Made by a program: the position numbers and the translations under genes. The notes below the pieces were generated by a model. That model searched no databases, was not told where the DNA came from, and worked only from the letters and a program-made list of their open reading frames with translations. DNA of 64,000 nucleotides from Cycas panzhihuaensis. Its lineage: Eukaryota > Cycadophyta. Every line of letters begins with the position of its first letter. The first letter of the stretch is position 1. The stretch is from the NCBI GenBank assembly GCA_023213395.1, contig CM041465.1, positions 148,931,741 through 148,995,740 on the forward strand, read 5' to 3'. Below, one piece after another: positions 1 through 12,239 of the stretch.

Positions 1-1875
1 AGGGATGTAGAAATGATTGTTATGATAAGAAGTAATCAATGATTAACTATTTTTTAACAATTATATAAAAAATGAATATAAGTAATGATGCAAGAATGAG
101 GGCTAATATAGAGCTGGCAAAGAGTGGTGATGTGTCATGCCACTAACCTCTCACTTATGTCCAAATGTAGGTGAGGTTTCGATGCCTAAGGCCTCTAGTA
201 TATGATTAGGGCCTTCACCTGTGATACCTGCACCTGTATTTAGTGATGAAATCTAATTCACAGTGGAGCCCAGGTACTCCCAGTCCTCACCCAGTTCATT
301 AGTGAGGAGCTATATACCTCCTCCAAAGAGTTAAATGGTACTGCGTATACCACGGCTATGATGGATATTGGACTGGGTTAATTTTAATCTTACATTAAGG
401 TTTTCAATTTTCTTGGGTGGTTATCAGGATTATCCCTGATTGGAGGCTGTAGATATGGCTAACCTATCCCTCCATCACTATTCCGATTAAGACCAGACCC
501 AGTATGAAACTCATACCTCCCTTAGAGCCTTGACTTCGGCTAATCATGGTCTATTTCAACCAAGGCAAGTATGCACACAAGTCAAGAACTGGTGGTATAG
601 ATCGTACAGATGAGATTCCTTTTAGGAATAGTGTAAGATGTTTCTGTATAACTGAAAACTGAAATAGAAACTTGCCAAATGTGCTTGCTTGCTTTTCGTA
701 CTTATTTTGTTGTTGTTGCTGTTTTTATGATGCTTTGTTGTTGTTGCTGCTTTTGTGATACTTTATTATTGTTGTTGTTTTTGTGATGCTTTATGCTATG
801 TGTGCAAATAGAAAAGCATGCTAGATTTAGCAGGGGAACTGGATGTTGCTTAGATCTGAGGTTTCCCTTGCTTTAGTACAATGTTTCTAAATATGATTTT
901 AGAACTTTTGATACAAAATCTATAATGAACTAAAACGGGGATCAACTTGCTGCTAAAATGATGATTTTCTAAATCTATATGCATGCTCCTTTTTCCTATT
1001 TTGTAATTTTTTCACAAAATTTACAAATAATGATAAATGGGCAAATTTTTAAAAATTATAAATATGAAGGCCTAAATGATGAAATATGAATTTATGACAG
1101 AAGGAAAAAGTGTTCATAATGTCATTTCTGATAGAGTTATGAAGTCATATTTCAGAAAAGGCACAAAAAATTTTCTGCCCAAAAAAACACCAAAGTAAAA
1201 TCATGCCAAATCAACTATCTCAGAATTTGAACTTCAATATGTCAAAAGTTTCATTTTGACACGTACATTAACTTTCCCTTATGTACCATCTGTAAAATCT
1301 ACCAAAAAATTGCCCGAAATGCCCTTGCAAGGTCCTTTGTGGGGTTGAGTAGGCAAAATCAGCAACCGTGAGGAAACTTCATAGATCTCACTAACCAGTG
1401 GATAAAATTTGATGAGATTTATCTTAAATTTATCTTAAGACATAAATATACTAGATACCTTAATAAAACTTTCATATCTTCAACTTATAATTAAAGGATT
1501 TTATTAGGAAAAGTGCTTTAAATCACTTATCCATAAAATTTACCCTTTTGTCATAGCCAAAAGACAAAAATGATCCTCTAGTCAAGGTGACCTTTCATGC
1601 CAATTGTTATCAAATTATGAGATGGTGAATGTTTTATGAAATTTTAGGCCTTTAATGCTTCCAAGACTATTCTGGCAGTTGAACGGATTCAAAAACCTAT
1701 ATTCTTCACCTTTGAATTTCTGCACATATGGACAAAGCATCAACATGAAAAATACTATAATTTTAAGCTCTTAAAATATTAAAAAATAATTAATGCACTC
1801 TCAATACTTCACATTGAAGGTGAATGAGAGGCAAAATGACTCTATGTAAGTGGAATGGAGTGAATAGATCAAATT
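1..1875 (-). mobile_element. Body of LTR element G1 (minus), no domain recognised
   Basis: This stretch lies downstream, on the minus strand, of the primer-binding site at 1876-1890 and the LTR at 1893-2197, so it should be the interior of that element. I see no gag, protease, RT or integrase motif and no long ORF. The first bases after the primer-binding site resemble those after the matching site of G2 at 63926-64000, which supports a shared family. It may be a non-autonomous element or a part too decayed to read. Confidence 0.45.
701..795. repeat. TTG-rich simple repeat
   Basis: Several runs of the TTG/GTT trinucleotide (TTGTTGTTG) are separated by two imperfect copies of a longer unit containing ATGCTTTGTTGTTG and ATACTTTATTATTG. 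It is a compound microsatellite with no coding sense. Confidence 0.7.
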
Positions 1876-1890
1876 CTAGCTCTGATACCA
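1876..1890 (-). other. Primer-binding site of G1 (initiator Met type)
   Basis: Read on the minus strand this is TGGTATCAGAGCTAG, the standard complement of the 3' end of plant initiator tRNA-Met. It sits two bases from the LTR end at 1893, which fixes the element as running leftward. Confidence 0.85.
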
Positions 1891-1892
1891 CA

Positions 1893-2197
1893 TGAAGGAA
1901 GGATGGATCTAGGAGATAAATCACTCACATGCACACAATAGCAATGGAAAATGAAACAGAATATGAAATAAGATATGAGAGCAAGAATGCAGGTGAGAAT
2001 GAATAATGACTACCTCCTTGATATTTCACCTCTTATTATTGAGGGTGAGCATTAGGATTAGGATTTTCCCACCTAATGACATAAACCCAAAATTACATCT
2101 AAATGCACATAAAGTACATTTCATTAAGAGACTAATACTAATAATATATCTGAAGGTCACATAATTAATCTACACAAATGACCTTGATACATTAACC
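1893..2197 (-). repeat. 5' LTR of G1 (minus strand)
   Basis: About 305 bp, bounded by the primer-binding site on one side and by interrupted gypsy RNase H sequence on the other. Read on the minus strand it shares ordered blocks with the LTR at 63613-63910, for example the region around AATGTATCAAGGTCATT and a later GTCATTAGGTGGGAAAATCC-like block. The outer border is placed by that comparison because no TSD is visible. Confidence 0.6.
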
Positions 2198-3060
2198 TCT
2201 TTCAAAGACTGCACCCAATCCAAACCCAGAGACATTGCATTCTAAATGGAAAGGCCAAGTAAAATTAGGAGAGGCCAAAACTAGGGTGGTTGTCATGACC
2301 TCCTTTAGATGGAGGAAGGCCTCATTGGCTAAGGGGGGCCATTTGAAGGAATCCTTCTAAAGTAAGTAGGTTAAGGGAGTGGTTAGTGTGGCATAATTTC
2401 AAACGAATCGACGATAGAATTCGATAAGTCCTAGGAAATCCCATAATTGGGTTAGGGTTTTTGAGGTGGGCTAATTAGTGATGACAGAGATTTTATCAGG
2501 ATCCACCTAAACCCTTACAAAGGATATAATAAGACCGAGGTATTGTAGTTCAGATTTCCTAAACTCACATTTGGAGAGTTTAACATACAGTTTATTCTCA
2601 CCTAGGATTTAAAGGATTGTTTCTAGATGTGGGATGTGAGCAGGCATGTTTGAGCTATAGATAAGAATATCATCGAAGAAGATGATAATAAATTTTCGTA
2701 GGTATGGGGAAAAGATCTTATTCATGAGGGCCTGGAAGGTGGTCAGAGCATAACATAAGCCAAAGGGCATGATCTAGAACTCAAAGTGGCCATGGTGGGT
2801 TTAGAAAGCTATTTTATGTTGATCCTTTGGCAAGATAGAGATTTGGTAATATCTTGACTATAAATCGAGTTTGGTAAAAATTGTAGTACCATGGATCTTA
2901 TATAATATATCATCGATTCGTGGCATGGGGAACTTGTTTTTTATGGTGATTTTATTGAGCACACGATAGTCAATGTAAAGTCAGAAAGAGCCATCCTTTT
3001 TACGAATTAAAACGATGGGTGCCACATATGAGCTTTTACTCGGTTGGATGATACCCATGT
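2190..3060 (-). pseudogene. Gy1 reverse transcriptase-RNase H remnant (Ty3/gypsy)
   Basis: Minus-strand translation across three frames gives the usual Ty3/gypsy RT order. First comes a [20 protein letters not shown] block near 2900-2960, then TKLDL, then MPFGLCYA, the catalytic block [12 protein letters not shown] near 2665-2690, SKCEF, LGLIIS and DFLGL. The start of the RNase H follows near 2190-2280 (PFHLECNVSG). The two catalytic aspartates of FFDD are visible. At least five in-frame stops plus frame changes make it non-functional. It is cut at about 2190 by LTR G1, so the rest of RNase H and the whole integrase are missing. It is the continuation of the protease and gag at higher coordinates. 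Confidence 0.85.
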
Positions 3061-3399
3061 CCAATAATTCTCTTGTGATTTTTTCAATTTTATTGTTTTA
3101 GAAATATGAGTTTTTATATGGTCAAAGGCTAATCGGGTTGTATGAATTTTGTAACTCAATACTATAATAACAACCTCGATCAAGTGGGGAGTTGGGCAAG
3201 TAATGAAGTAAATACATATTGGTATCAATCTAATACTTGCTAGATATCAAGGTAAATAACCGAGGGGGCATGGATATGGTTGAGACAAACGATGTATCCT
3301 ATGTTACCATTGAGTTGTTGGCATATTCGAGTGGGTGAGATTACTTTGTTTATGGGGGCTTGCATCCTATAAAGTTTATGTGAGCGGCCCATGTGAACT

Positions 3400-3690
3400 T
3401 TGAACATAATGAATGGGGTCGTAGGTGGGTTATTGGTGCTATAAGTTCCTAGAGTCTGGAGTTATTGTATGCTAAGAATTACATCTAACCCACCTATAGA
3501 CAAGGCATAAAAATTAGAGACAAGGGTATATGAGCTAATGTGGACCATGAAGTTTTTTATTGTTCCTGCATAATGAAGGGTGTGATGACTAGGTAAGGAG
3601 CAAGTAAAGCCTATTTTAAGTTCTATGTAAAGATTCAACTGTCAAATAATGGAGATATCGATGAAATTTAACAATACACCACTTTCGATA
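3400..3690 (-). pseudogene. Gy1 aspartic protease C-terminal part
   Basis: The minus strand shows the C-terminal half of a gypsy retropepsin-like domain: FYALSIGGLDVIL followed by LQTLGTYST, the usual region after the flap. The catalytic D-S/T-G triad is not readable. The same block, FYALFIGGSDTILGI, occurs in Gy2 near 9500-9560, which shows that the two are copies of one family. Stops interrupt it. Confidence 0.65.
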
Positions 3691-3699
3691 AAAATGGTA

Positions 3700-4942
3700 A
3701 TTAGGGTTTTTCAAAGTATTCCTTTGACTCAGAGCGATTCAGGATATGTAGTAGAGGTAACAACTGATAAGGAAACTTCACGTTTAGGGTTTAGGGGCAA
3801 CTTATCAGTAGGGTGGTCTTGGGGTTCATCATCATATTCATGCTCAGTCTCAGGGTCATCTTCCAAAGATAAGTCTAGGTTAATTATGAAGACCATCTTC
3901 CTGGCTTTACAGATTTTATTGTGACCAGAGGTCCATTTTTTTAAACATTGCATATATAGACTGGTTTCCTGACAATGTTATACCTCTATTAGAGTGATAT
4001 GTATAGACTTCAAACATGGTTTCTTAATGCACTGCTTGAGAGATGTAGATGGGGTGTCATCTGGTCATGGGTGCGATCATTGGTAGTCAGTTGGACGTGG
4101 TCTTTGGGACCAGATAGTATCAACTTGTCAAGATCGCGAAAGCTAGGTGGAGTCTTATCTGAATGGAGGGAGCCTTTTTGTGGCAAACTCTACTTCTATT
4201 GCTTTAGCCATATTAATTACATTTTTTAGAGTAGAGAGGGAGATTATCTTTAGGCATATTTAGATACATTCTTTAAGCCTGGACACATACATATATATCT
4301 CGATCTATTTATCGAGTTACTGATCAACCCAATTACATAAAGATTGGAACTCATCAGTGTATACTTCGATAGAAGATACTTCAACCGTGTCAGTTGTGTG
4401 AAAAAATATTAGTTCCAAGTATCTTCATACTGCTCAAAAAAATAGGTAAAGAAGCGTACCCAAGACTGGCTAGAAGGGTACTCTCACTTCCACCATCGGA
4501 ACCAATGGTATGCCTTCCCATCTAAGTGGATGGGAGCAAATGTAAGTTGTTCATTTATTGGAATTGAGTTAAGCGTAAAGTAGGACTCTAGTTTACTAAT
4601 CTAACTTTGTGCATTATCCTTGTTGAGATCTAAATCAAATGTGGGTATGTTGATCTTATGATGAAATAGTTGCTGATGATGTGGAGGTGGAGGTACAATT
4701 GGTTATTGTGTGGGGCTGACTGGTAGTGGAGGAGAGAAGTTGTTCAACCTTTGAAGTACCCACTGGACATCATCATGGGATATTAGGTTTAACAGTTTTG
4801 TGTGAAATTCTATCCATATGGTAGCTACTTTATTTTTAACCTCCTCGTGCATGTAGTCAAAATCTTCCTTGATTTTTTCTTGAATATTGGTGACTTAGGT
4901 CTCAAGTGATGAGATTTTGTCACTGTTGCTTTGAGGAGCCAT
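3700..4942 (-). pseudogene. Gy1 gag with degenerate zinc knuckle
   Basis: The probable start is the minus-strand ATG at 4942-4940 (MAPQSNSDKISSLET). A helical N-terminal part of about 70 residues, a Pro-rich linker (PIVPPPPHHQQ) and a retrotransposon gag core (FDLDLNKDNAQS, then FTLNSIPINEQLTFAPIHL and YHWFRWW near 4480-4640) follow. A broken zinc knuckle near 3900-3953 reads CLKKWTSGHNKIC, with the second Cys lost. An acidic linker (DPETEHEYDDE) leads to protease. Several in-frame stops (for example 15 codons from the start) make it a pseudogene. The order gag, protease, RT matches the family. Confidence 0.75.
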
Positions 4943-6173
4943 GAAGAAATGGCGTAAAGAGGCAGGAATAGGTAGAAAGAAGGGGGATGAATGAAGTGGG
5001 AAAGATCAAGAAAGAACGAGATGTAAGAATTAGGGAATTGTTAAGGGGGAGAGAAGGGGGCAAATAGGGGGATTGAGGGGTGTCTATAGCTTGTTGACCT
5101 CAAACATTTATATAAGTAAGAGATCATGTTCTATCAAACAAGTGTGAAAAGCTCATTTAGATGGGGTAAATGAGGTGTGATGGGGGTTGGGAGTGGTGGG
5201 CCCCACCAGGTACTGAAAAATGTAAAAATTACTAGTATATCCCAACCTAGTACAAATTGACCATTATGATATACTGATTGAAATGAAGTATATAGTTGTA
5301 AGGATAAATTTTCTTACTAAACTAAGTGGAGTTCTTAGTCTTGGTTTTTTTTTTGGTCTTTTTTTTCTTTCTCACTTTCTTTTTCTCCTTTTTATTTTTT
5401 TTCTTTCTTATAGTGAGTCTGATTGTACTGCCAGGGTCTGAGTTCAAGTAGAAGAGGAAATTCTTATTCAAAATATGAGGTGACTTATGGTCTAAACCTA
5501 AAAGTGGAATATGTATACTAGAGTATCCTACCAACCACTAGACAAGATGTGCTTGGTCTTATAGGCCTGCCAATAAATTGTAGAAGTTCGTGGCAGGTAG
5601 CTTCATGGTGCTAACTACTAACCACTACACTACATGACTTTAACGATCGATAATTGCCTATACTAGGAAGGACTTGGGACCTAAAGGGGTCCTTCTATAT
5701 ACCCAAACGTATGTGGAAGCACACTTCTGTAACTAGGTTCTATCTAGGGCTTGGTTCATTGTGTTATCTCCAGTCCTTCATGCAAAGGCCAGAAGAGCCA
5801 CGATATGCTTAACTAGAATGATAGATCCCTATGATATTTAAAGATCCCTAGTACAGGGTCTCTACCTGACTACTTGGGTAGTCACCCAATAGAGTTATCT
5901 ACCCTTGAGATATAATTCAATGCAAAAATTAAAATACAAAAATAAAATTAAAACTAGATAGAAAACAAAAGGAAAAAGTACTAGCGTTACCTAGGGAAAA
6001 AAATTCCCCTTTTCTCCCAACTCTTGGACTGTCTTGGTATCGTTTCTTAATCTCCATGGAGAGAGTACTAAGCAAAGGTATTTCCTCAATCTCTACCAGG
6101 GTAGAGAAAGTACTCAATCTATTAAAGAATTATTTTTTTTGATTTCTCAGGCAGCTTCCCATGATCGTAACAC
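4943..6173 (-). other. Gy1 5' leader (untranslated)
   Basis: Between the primer-binding site at 6174-6186 and the gag start at 4942 there is about 1.2 kb without a supported gene. The part at about 5690-5920, read on the minus strand, matches the leader of Gy2 at about 7190-7360, including GGGTAGATAACTCTA and TAGAGACCCTGTA. It is therefore a conserved leader of the family. A pyrimidine tract lies at 5341-5412. Confidence 0.65.
5341..5412. repeat. Pyrimidine-rich tract
   Basis: About 70 bases almost entirely of T with scattered C. On the other strand it would encode a Lys-rich peptide, which I treat as an artefact of composition. Confidence 0.75.
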
Positions 6174-6186
6174 AACTCTGATACCA
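6174..6186 (-). other. Primer-binding site of Gy1
   Basis: The minus strand reads TGGTATCAGAGTT, initiator tRNA-Met type, two bases from the LTR edge at 6189. It sets the direction of Gy1 to leftward. Confidence 0.8.
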
Positions 6187-6188
6187 CT

Positions 6189-6560
6189 TGGGAAGTTTCT
6201 TCTCACAAGCACTCCTTGAGATAACAGAAAATGACAACCGCAACCACTTCGTTTTATCCAATAGGGCAAACAAATTAATCAAAAACTTCACAAGAACACA
6301 AGAGTGCTAAATGATCACCAAAATAAAGAGTACCACAACATAATCTTTATAAACTACTACATCAATATAACCGTCATTTATAATTTATGACTCTTGTATA
6401 GATAAAAGAGGGTCTTTTGCATATAATCCTATTGGTCGCCTAAGCAGCCTTACATTCTATTAGATAGTATAGTAGCCTTGCATATCATTGGCCAACTTGT
6501 CAGTTTATGCACGAAGTTCTATAATTAACCTTATCTCTTAATCTACTGATAGCTCTCCAT
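6189..6560 (-). repeat. 5' LTR of Gy1 (minus strand)
   Basis: The sequence adjoins the Gy1 primer-binding site. On the minus strand it contains CCAATAGGATTA and CTCTTTTATCTAT, also found in the Gy2 LTR next to it. The outer border is uncertain because it meets the Gy2 LTR directly. Confidence 0.6.
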
Positions 6561-6900
6561 ACAATAGTGTCTTACATAACTTAGTGAGATGAGTTATGTG
6601 ACATTAATTATTAAGTTTTATGTATGGGTTGCTAAGCCTTTCAATAATATATAAGTCTATTAGGGTTGCCAATAGGATTAATGGAGAGAGACCTTCTTTT
6701 ATCTATTTAAGGGTTGAAGATTACTGATCATTGTTTTCCTTATTAAGAGAAAGTACTTCAGTACTCCTTTGGTGCTCATTTATATCTGTTCTATGAGTTA
6801 TTCTATAATATCTACCATATTAGTTAATAAAGTGCTCTATCTATTTTCTTAATTATTTTTTCATCAGATTTGCAAGGATATTCTCTAGCTAATACACTAT
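6560..6900 (+). repeat. 5' LTR of Gy2 (plus strand)
   Basis: The plus-strand LTR ends just before the primer-binding site at 6904. It contains CCAATAGGATTA, TTTTATCTATTTAAGG (a TATA-like element, TATTTAAG, at about 6701) and a terminal part ACAC-rich at 6890. Its last 80 bases recur at 14611-14690. Its border with the Gy1 LTR lies in or near the palindrome at 6568-6603. Confidence 0.6.
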
Positions 6901-6903
6901 AAG

Positions 6904-6916
6904 TGGTATTAGAATA
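6904..6916 (+). other. Primer-binding site of Gy2
   Basis: TGGTATTAGAATA, a decayed initiator tRNA-Met site, lies just inside the LTR end and sets the direction to plus. Confidence 0.7.
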
Positions 6917-8122
<1,206 letters not shown>

Positions 8123-9100
8123 GATGGCACCTACAAAAGGAGAAAAGATCTTTATACTAAACACAGAGCTTAAAGTTTTTAAAAATGAGAGAGGTTGAGT
8201 TAGCCAACCTACCTTCCAAGGTAGATTTCTCAACCCTAGTCACTCAAATAATGTAATCCAATTCTAACAACATAGGGACATTAAATATGATAACCAACTC
8301 TCCTCCTTGTCATCCTCCATAGGGAAGCAATGCACCCTAGGGAGGCATCCTCTAAGGTAATAGATGCTCCACCACAAAATCAACATCCCAAGCTCTAATC
8401 TTAATTCGAATAAAGAAAGCACTCACAATTAGATAAATAAATTGGAATCTTACTTCACTTTTAACCCAATGACTGAAGAGGATCATATACTATATGATTC
8501 CATCCACACAGATGGAAAAACTCATCATTGATTTAATTGATGGAAAAAAGAACATCCTTTAAATCAGACATGGTCACACTTTACAAATTATTTCTTCAAG
8601 CAGTATAAGGACATTTATAGTTAGTCAATTTTCACTTAATTGACAAATCTTAAACAAACATTATTGGTAGAGGTATTTACATATGAATTTTAAGCCTTAC
8701 ACAATTAGTCCCCATAAAGCCAAAGTATGGATAAATAAATCTTGATAGATATTTATATGGTAGGTCTCTAGGACCATATACAGATGTGCCTCAAGATATT
8801 GTTCGTAAACTCTCCTAAGGAAACTATCAAAATGGTTAAAGCAATGGAGGTAGAATTTGCAACTAGAAGATATTTACCCACTTAAAGGGATAACCCATGG
8901 CTCTCATGATGCTATCAAATAAATTTTCAATAACCTTGGCCTTAATTTGATGATACAACTCAACTACAAATAGACTTCTAATGTCCCCAACATTAACTTG
9001 ATAATACAACTTAACCTACAATAGATCAGTAGGAAAAATAACCCTTAACAAAAAGGGTCTAAACTTATAAGTAGAAGCACAATGCCAAATAGAGATAGGC
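8123..9100 (+). pseudogene. Gy2 gag remnant
   Basis: The frame opens with an ATG in the context ATGGCACCTACAAAAGG (MAPTKGEKIF), comparable to the MAPQSNSDKI start of Gy1, then ELANLPSKVDFSTLVTQI. Further gag sequence can be followed only loosely because stops occur every 20-40 codons. The position between leader and protease and the shared start support the call; no zinc knuckle is legible. Confidence 0.55.
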
Positions 9101-9179
9101 CTATGTATTTAGTGCTAAAAAAATTACACTTCCAGACATCGTCGTATTTATAAAGTGAGGAGAATGGTATTTTCTATTG

Positions 9180-9700
9180 ACTCCAGCCTGTCCCTTAATG
9201 AACACTCAGATTATGATTCAGAGCATGAGGTTGATGAAGAATTCTAAGATGAAGCCACCCCTAATTATTAACTAGAAATATCCCTATTAGTTGTAGCCTC
9301 CACCTTTTATCATGAACCCATATGAGTCAGGGGTTTCTATGTAAGACTCTAATATCAATACTGATTGATGGTGGTATATCCTTGAACTTTAATGACATCT
9401 CATTAGCCCAATAGTTAAACCTTTATATAAAACCTAAGGCACCATAGGCTCCACTATGTTGGTGTCATAAAAAACTTGCATGCCTAGATTAACACATACT
9501 TCTTAACCTCAGATTTCTATGCATTATTTATAGGAGGATCTGACACTATATTGGGGATCTAGTACCTTCAAACCTTAAGACTTTATAGTACAAACAACTC
9601 CCTAATCAACCCATTCATATTATTTAATGACCAAAAGGGTAAAACATACAAAATCTATGGGATATAGTCCCCACCAAACCAAGTGGTATTGCTAGGCCAC
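9180..9700 (+). pseudogene. Gy2 aspartic protease remnant
   Basis: An acidic linker (SDYDSEHEVDEEF, near 9200-9240) resembles the DPETEHEYDDE linker of Gy1. It is followed by the retropepsin C-terminal block FYALFIGGSDTILGI and LQTLRLYSTNN near 9510-9600. The catalytic triad is not recognisable. Stops are frequent. Confidence 0.6.
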
Positions 9701-9929
9701 ATGAAAAGATATCTCTAATCCAACCTTGGTTATATAGTTTACCTTAATAACATTTAGGTTGACTCTCAAATCCACCCATACATCCAAGATATTATTACCA
9801 AGAATAAGTAAGTATTTACTCCACTTCTTGCCACTCTCCCACCTGACTGCAGTTTCTACCATGTAATTGACCTTCAATCTAATCAGAAACTAATTATCCT
9901 ATGACCATATATAAATTCCTATTTCTAGA

Positions 9930-10877
9930 AAAATGAAATCCAAAAAATAAGTATTGAATTGATGGATATAGGAATAATCCAGCCAAGTAAAAGTCCATAT
10001 ATATCCCTAATAGTCTTGGTTAGGAAGAAAGATTACTTCTTTTGCTTTTACATGGATTATAGGGAACTTGATAGGATTACCATAAAAAATAAGTTCTCCA
10101 CTCCAAAGATGGATGATATGTTAGATGAGATCTACGGAGCATCGATGCTTTTTAAGCTAGATTTACAATCTAAATATTATCAAATCTTGATTACTCTTAA
10201 GGATTATAATAAGACAACTTTATGAATCAATCATAACTACTTCGAGCTCTAAATGATGCTTTTTAGCCTTTGTAATACACCTACTACCTTCCAAGCATTC
10301 ATGAATAAGATCTTTGGTCCTTATCTTCAAAAATTTATCATCGTTTTCTTCGATGATATATTTATCTATAGTTTATGCTTGAACCACCACATTCATCATA
10401 TAGAGATCTCTTTAAAATATTACACCAACACCAATTATATGTAAAACTTTCTAAGTGCAAGTTTTAAAAAATAGAACTCCATTATTTAGGGTACATTATG
10501 TCTTTAGAAGGGATATGAGTGGACCCTGATAAAGTATAAGTCATCACAACCTAGCTAACACCAACCAATCTCACATAATTATGAGAATTTCTTCATCTTA
10601 CAAGGTTTTACCATTATTTTGTATGAAATTATACCTCTCTATCAACTCTACTAACCAACCTACTCTACAAAAACTCCTTTAAATGGTCTTTAGAGGTTGA
10701 ATATGCCTTTTCTTATATTAAAGTAGTAATGATTTCTACCTTAGTTCTCATCACTCCTTATTTCACCCAACCATTCTAACTTGAATATGATGCATCAAGA
10801 TTTGACCTTGGCATAATTCTTATGCAAGACTACTATCCTATTGTATTTGAAAGTCATAAATTAAAAGATCAAAAACT
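9930..10877 (+). pseudogene. Gy2 reverse transcriptase (5' part), cut by B2
   Basis: Ty3/gypsy RT motifs appear in order: DIGIIQPSKSPYISLIVLVR, MDYRELDRITIKNKFSTPK, FKLDLQSKYYQI, MLFSLCNTPTTFQAFMNKIF and the catalytic block IVFFDDIFIYS near 10340-10375. The start of RNase H (FYLEYDASRFDLG-like, near 10780) follows. Two ORFs of 88 and 63 codons survive between stops. The frame runs into chromovirus B2, inserted after TTGAC at 10878-10882, and resumes at 13724. Confidence 0.85.
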
Positions 10878-10882
10878 TTGAC

Positions 10883-11285
10883 TATAGTGATAAGTCTTTC
10901 TTGAAGAAGTGAACTTTCCTATTCGAGGCAAGGAACCCTCCAAACTGCAGCCCCCAAATAGGTGAGCTAATTACAACGCTAGAATAAAAAAGACGTAGCC
11001 AAAAAACTCTTGAAGATAGTTTGGGATGTAGCCTAAACTTCCTATATATAGTAATCAAAATACTTCAATTAGAAGTCAGCCATTCTGGGTGATATTATCC
11101 TCAATACTACTTAAATAGAAGTTGGCTAGAACTTCTCCAAAACTGATAGCTAACTTTAAATAGTCATAACTTTTGATATAGATGTTGTAATGGGCTTTTA
11201 TCTAAACCATTGAAATCCTCATTTAGAGGCCTTTGATTTGAATGGTTACGTGGCATAGATTTGACTATATTTTTGGAATGTCACA
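10883..11285 (-). repeat. B2 3' LTR (minus strand)
   Basis: It ends, on the plus strand, with ATGTCACA directly followed by ATCCCTCCCCTTC, the complement of a polypurine tract. It aligns throughout with 13321-13718 and with most of the B LTRs at 16945-17523 and 19264-19846. Confidence 0.9.
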
Positions 11286-11341
11286 ATCCCTCCCCTTCAA
11301 AATATGCTTTGCCCTCAAAGCATTGGTAAGGGCCCATTTTT

Positions 11342-11554
11342 CTACATCCATTCTTCAGACTCTTGCATTGCATCTTTGGGCTCTAATGCCTTCCATTTGA
11401 TGTGATATTCTTTCATTATTTTGGATCGCAAATTCTTGTCCCTAGTCTTAAGTATTCCCTTAGGTTCCGCTATCATCATTCCTTCTTCATCCAATGTTGG
11501 TAAATTTGTTTGTGGAGCCTCTTTTTTGCCCAACTTTTTCTTTAAATAAGACAC
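11342..11554 (-). pseudogene. B2 chromodomain end of integrase
   Basis: A 70-codon minus-strand ORF shows LPTLDEEGMMIAEPKGIL, then a chromodomain-type core, KEYHIKWKALEPKDAMQE, with the aromatic-Trp pattern of the YLIKWKGLP..DATWE signature. In chromoviruses this domain ends the integrase and guides insertion to particular chromatin. Here it is all that remains of pol after the protease. It is open for its length but lacks any catalytic part. Confidence 0.8.
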
Positions 11555-12039
11555 ATGGAAGATATTATGGATTTTGCTTTCTGGTGGTAATTTTAATTAA
11601 TCTATTACATGTTCTAATTCCCTTTTTGGTGGTAGTCCTTGGGGTTCTTGAAAAATTCCTTGATGTTCTTCTAAGATTGCTTGAATCTCTAGAGGAATGT
11701 TTTCTATTTCTACTTTGTAACATGATATTATGTATGCTTATAGATTCTTCTTTAGAATCTATTCTATTCTATGAGATGATATGAGCTGAATTGGAGGTGT
11801 GGATGGTGCTTGCAATTGATATTTACATCATTTTTATCATAAACATATAAATCTTGTCATATAATTAGTAATGATGTTCCTAGCATTTATAGCCATTGAA
11901 TTGCTAGAACTGCATCTACTCTACCTATGGGCATGGTAAACATACAAGTTATGACCTTGTAATAGTTGATCTGAAGAGTTGTGTCCTTGCAGTATCCTCC
12001 ACACAATGTTATTCTCCCATTTTCTATTGACACCTTGAA

Positions 12040-12170
12040 TGTGTTGAGGGGTTTCACTTGTAATCCTAGTTTTTCTTGTTTATAAAATTGTATATACTCC
12101 CACTATCTACCAAGATTGATAGCGGTGTCCCCTTGATTTGTCCTTGGAATTTGAGGGTTTATAGGGATAC
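12040..12170 (-). pseudogene. B2 aspartic protease core
   Basis: Minus-strand translation gives TPLSILVDSGSIYNFI, which holds the retropepsin active-site triad D-S-G in the usual chromovirus setting. The rest of the protease fades into stops. It lies between the gag zinc knuckle and the chromodomain remnant. Confidence 0.75.
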
Positions 12171-12239
12171 TTGTTGCTTTGTAATGGCCAATAAGGATAT
12201 TTGAATATTCCCTATATCCACTTCTAGAAGTTCATCATC

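Noticed and set aside
701-795. CRISPR-like array
   Set aside because: It is a simple trinucleotide repeat without spacers, and this is plant DNA.
5322-5534. Lys-rich 70-codon minus-strand ORF
   Set aside because: Produced by the pyrimidine tract at 5341-5412.
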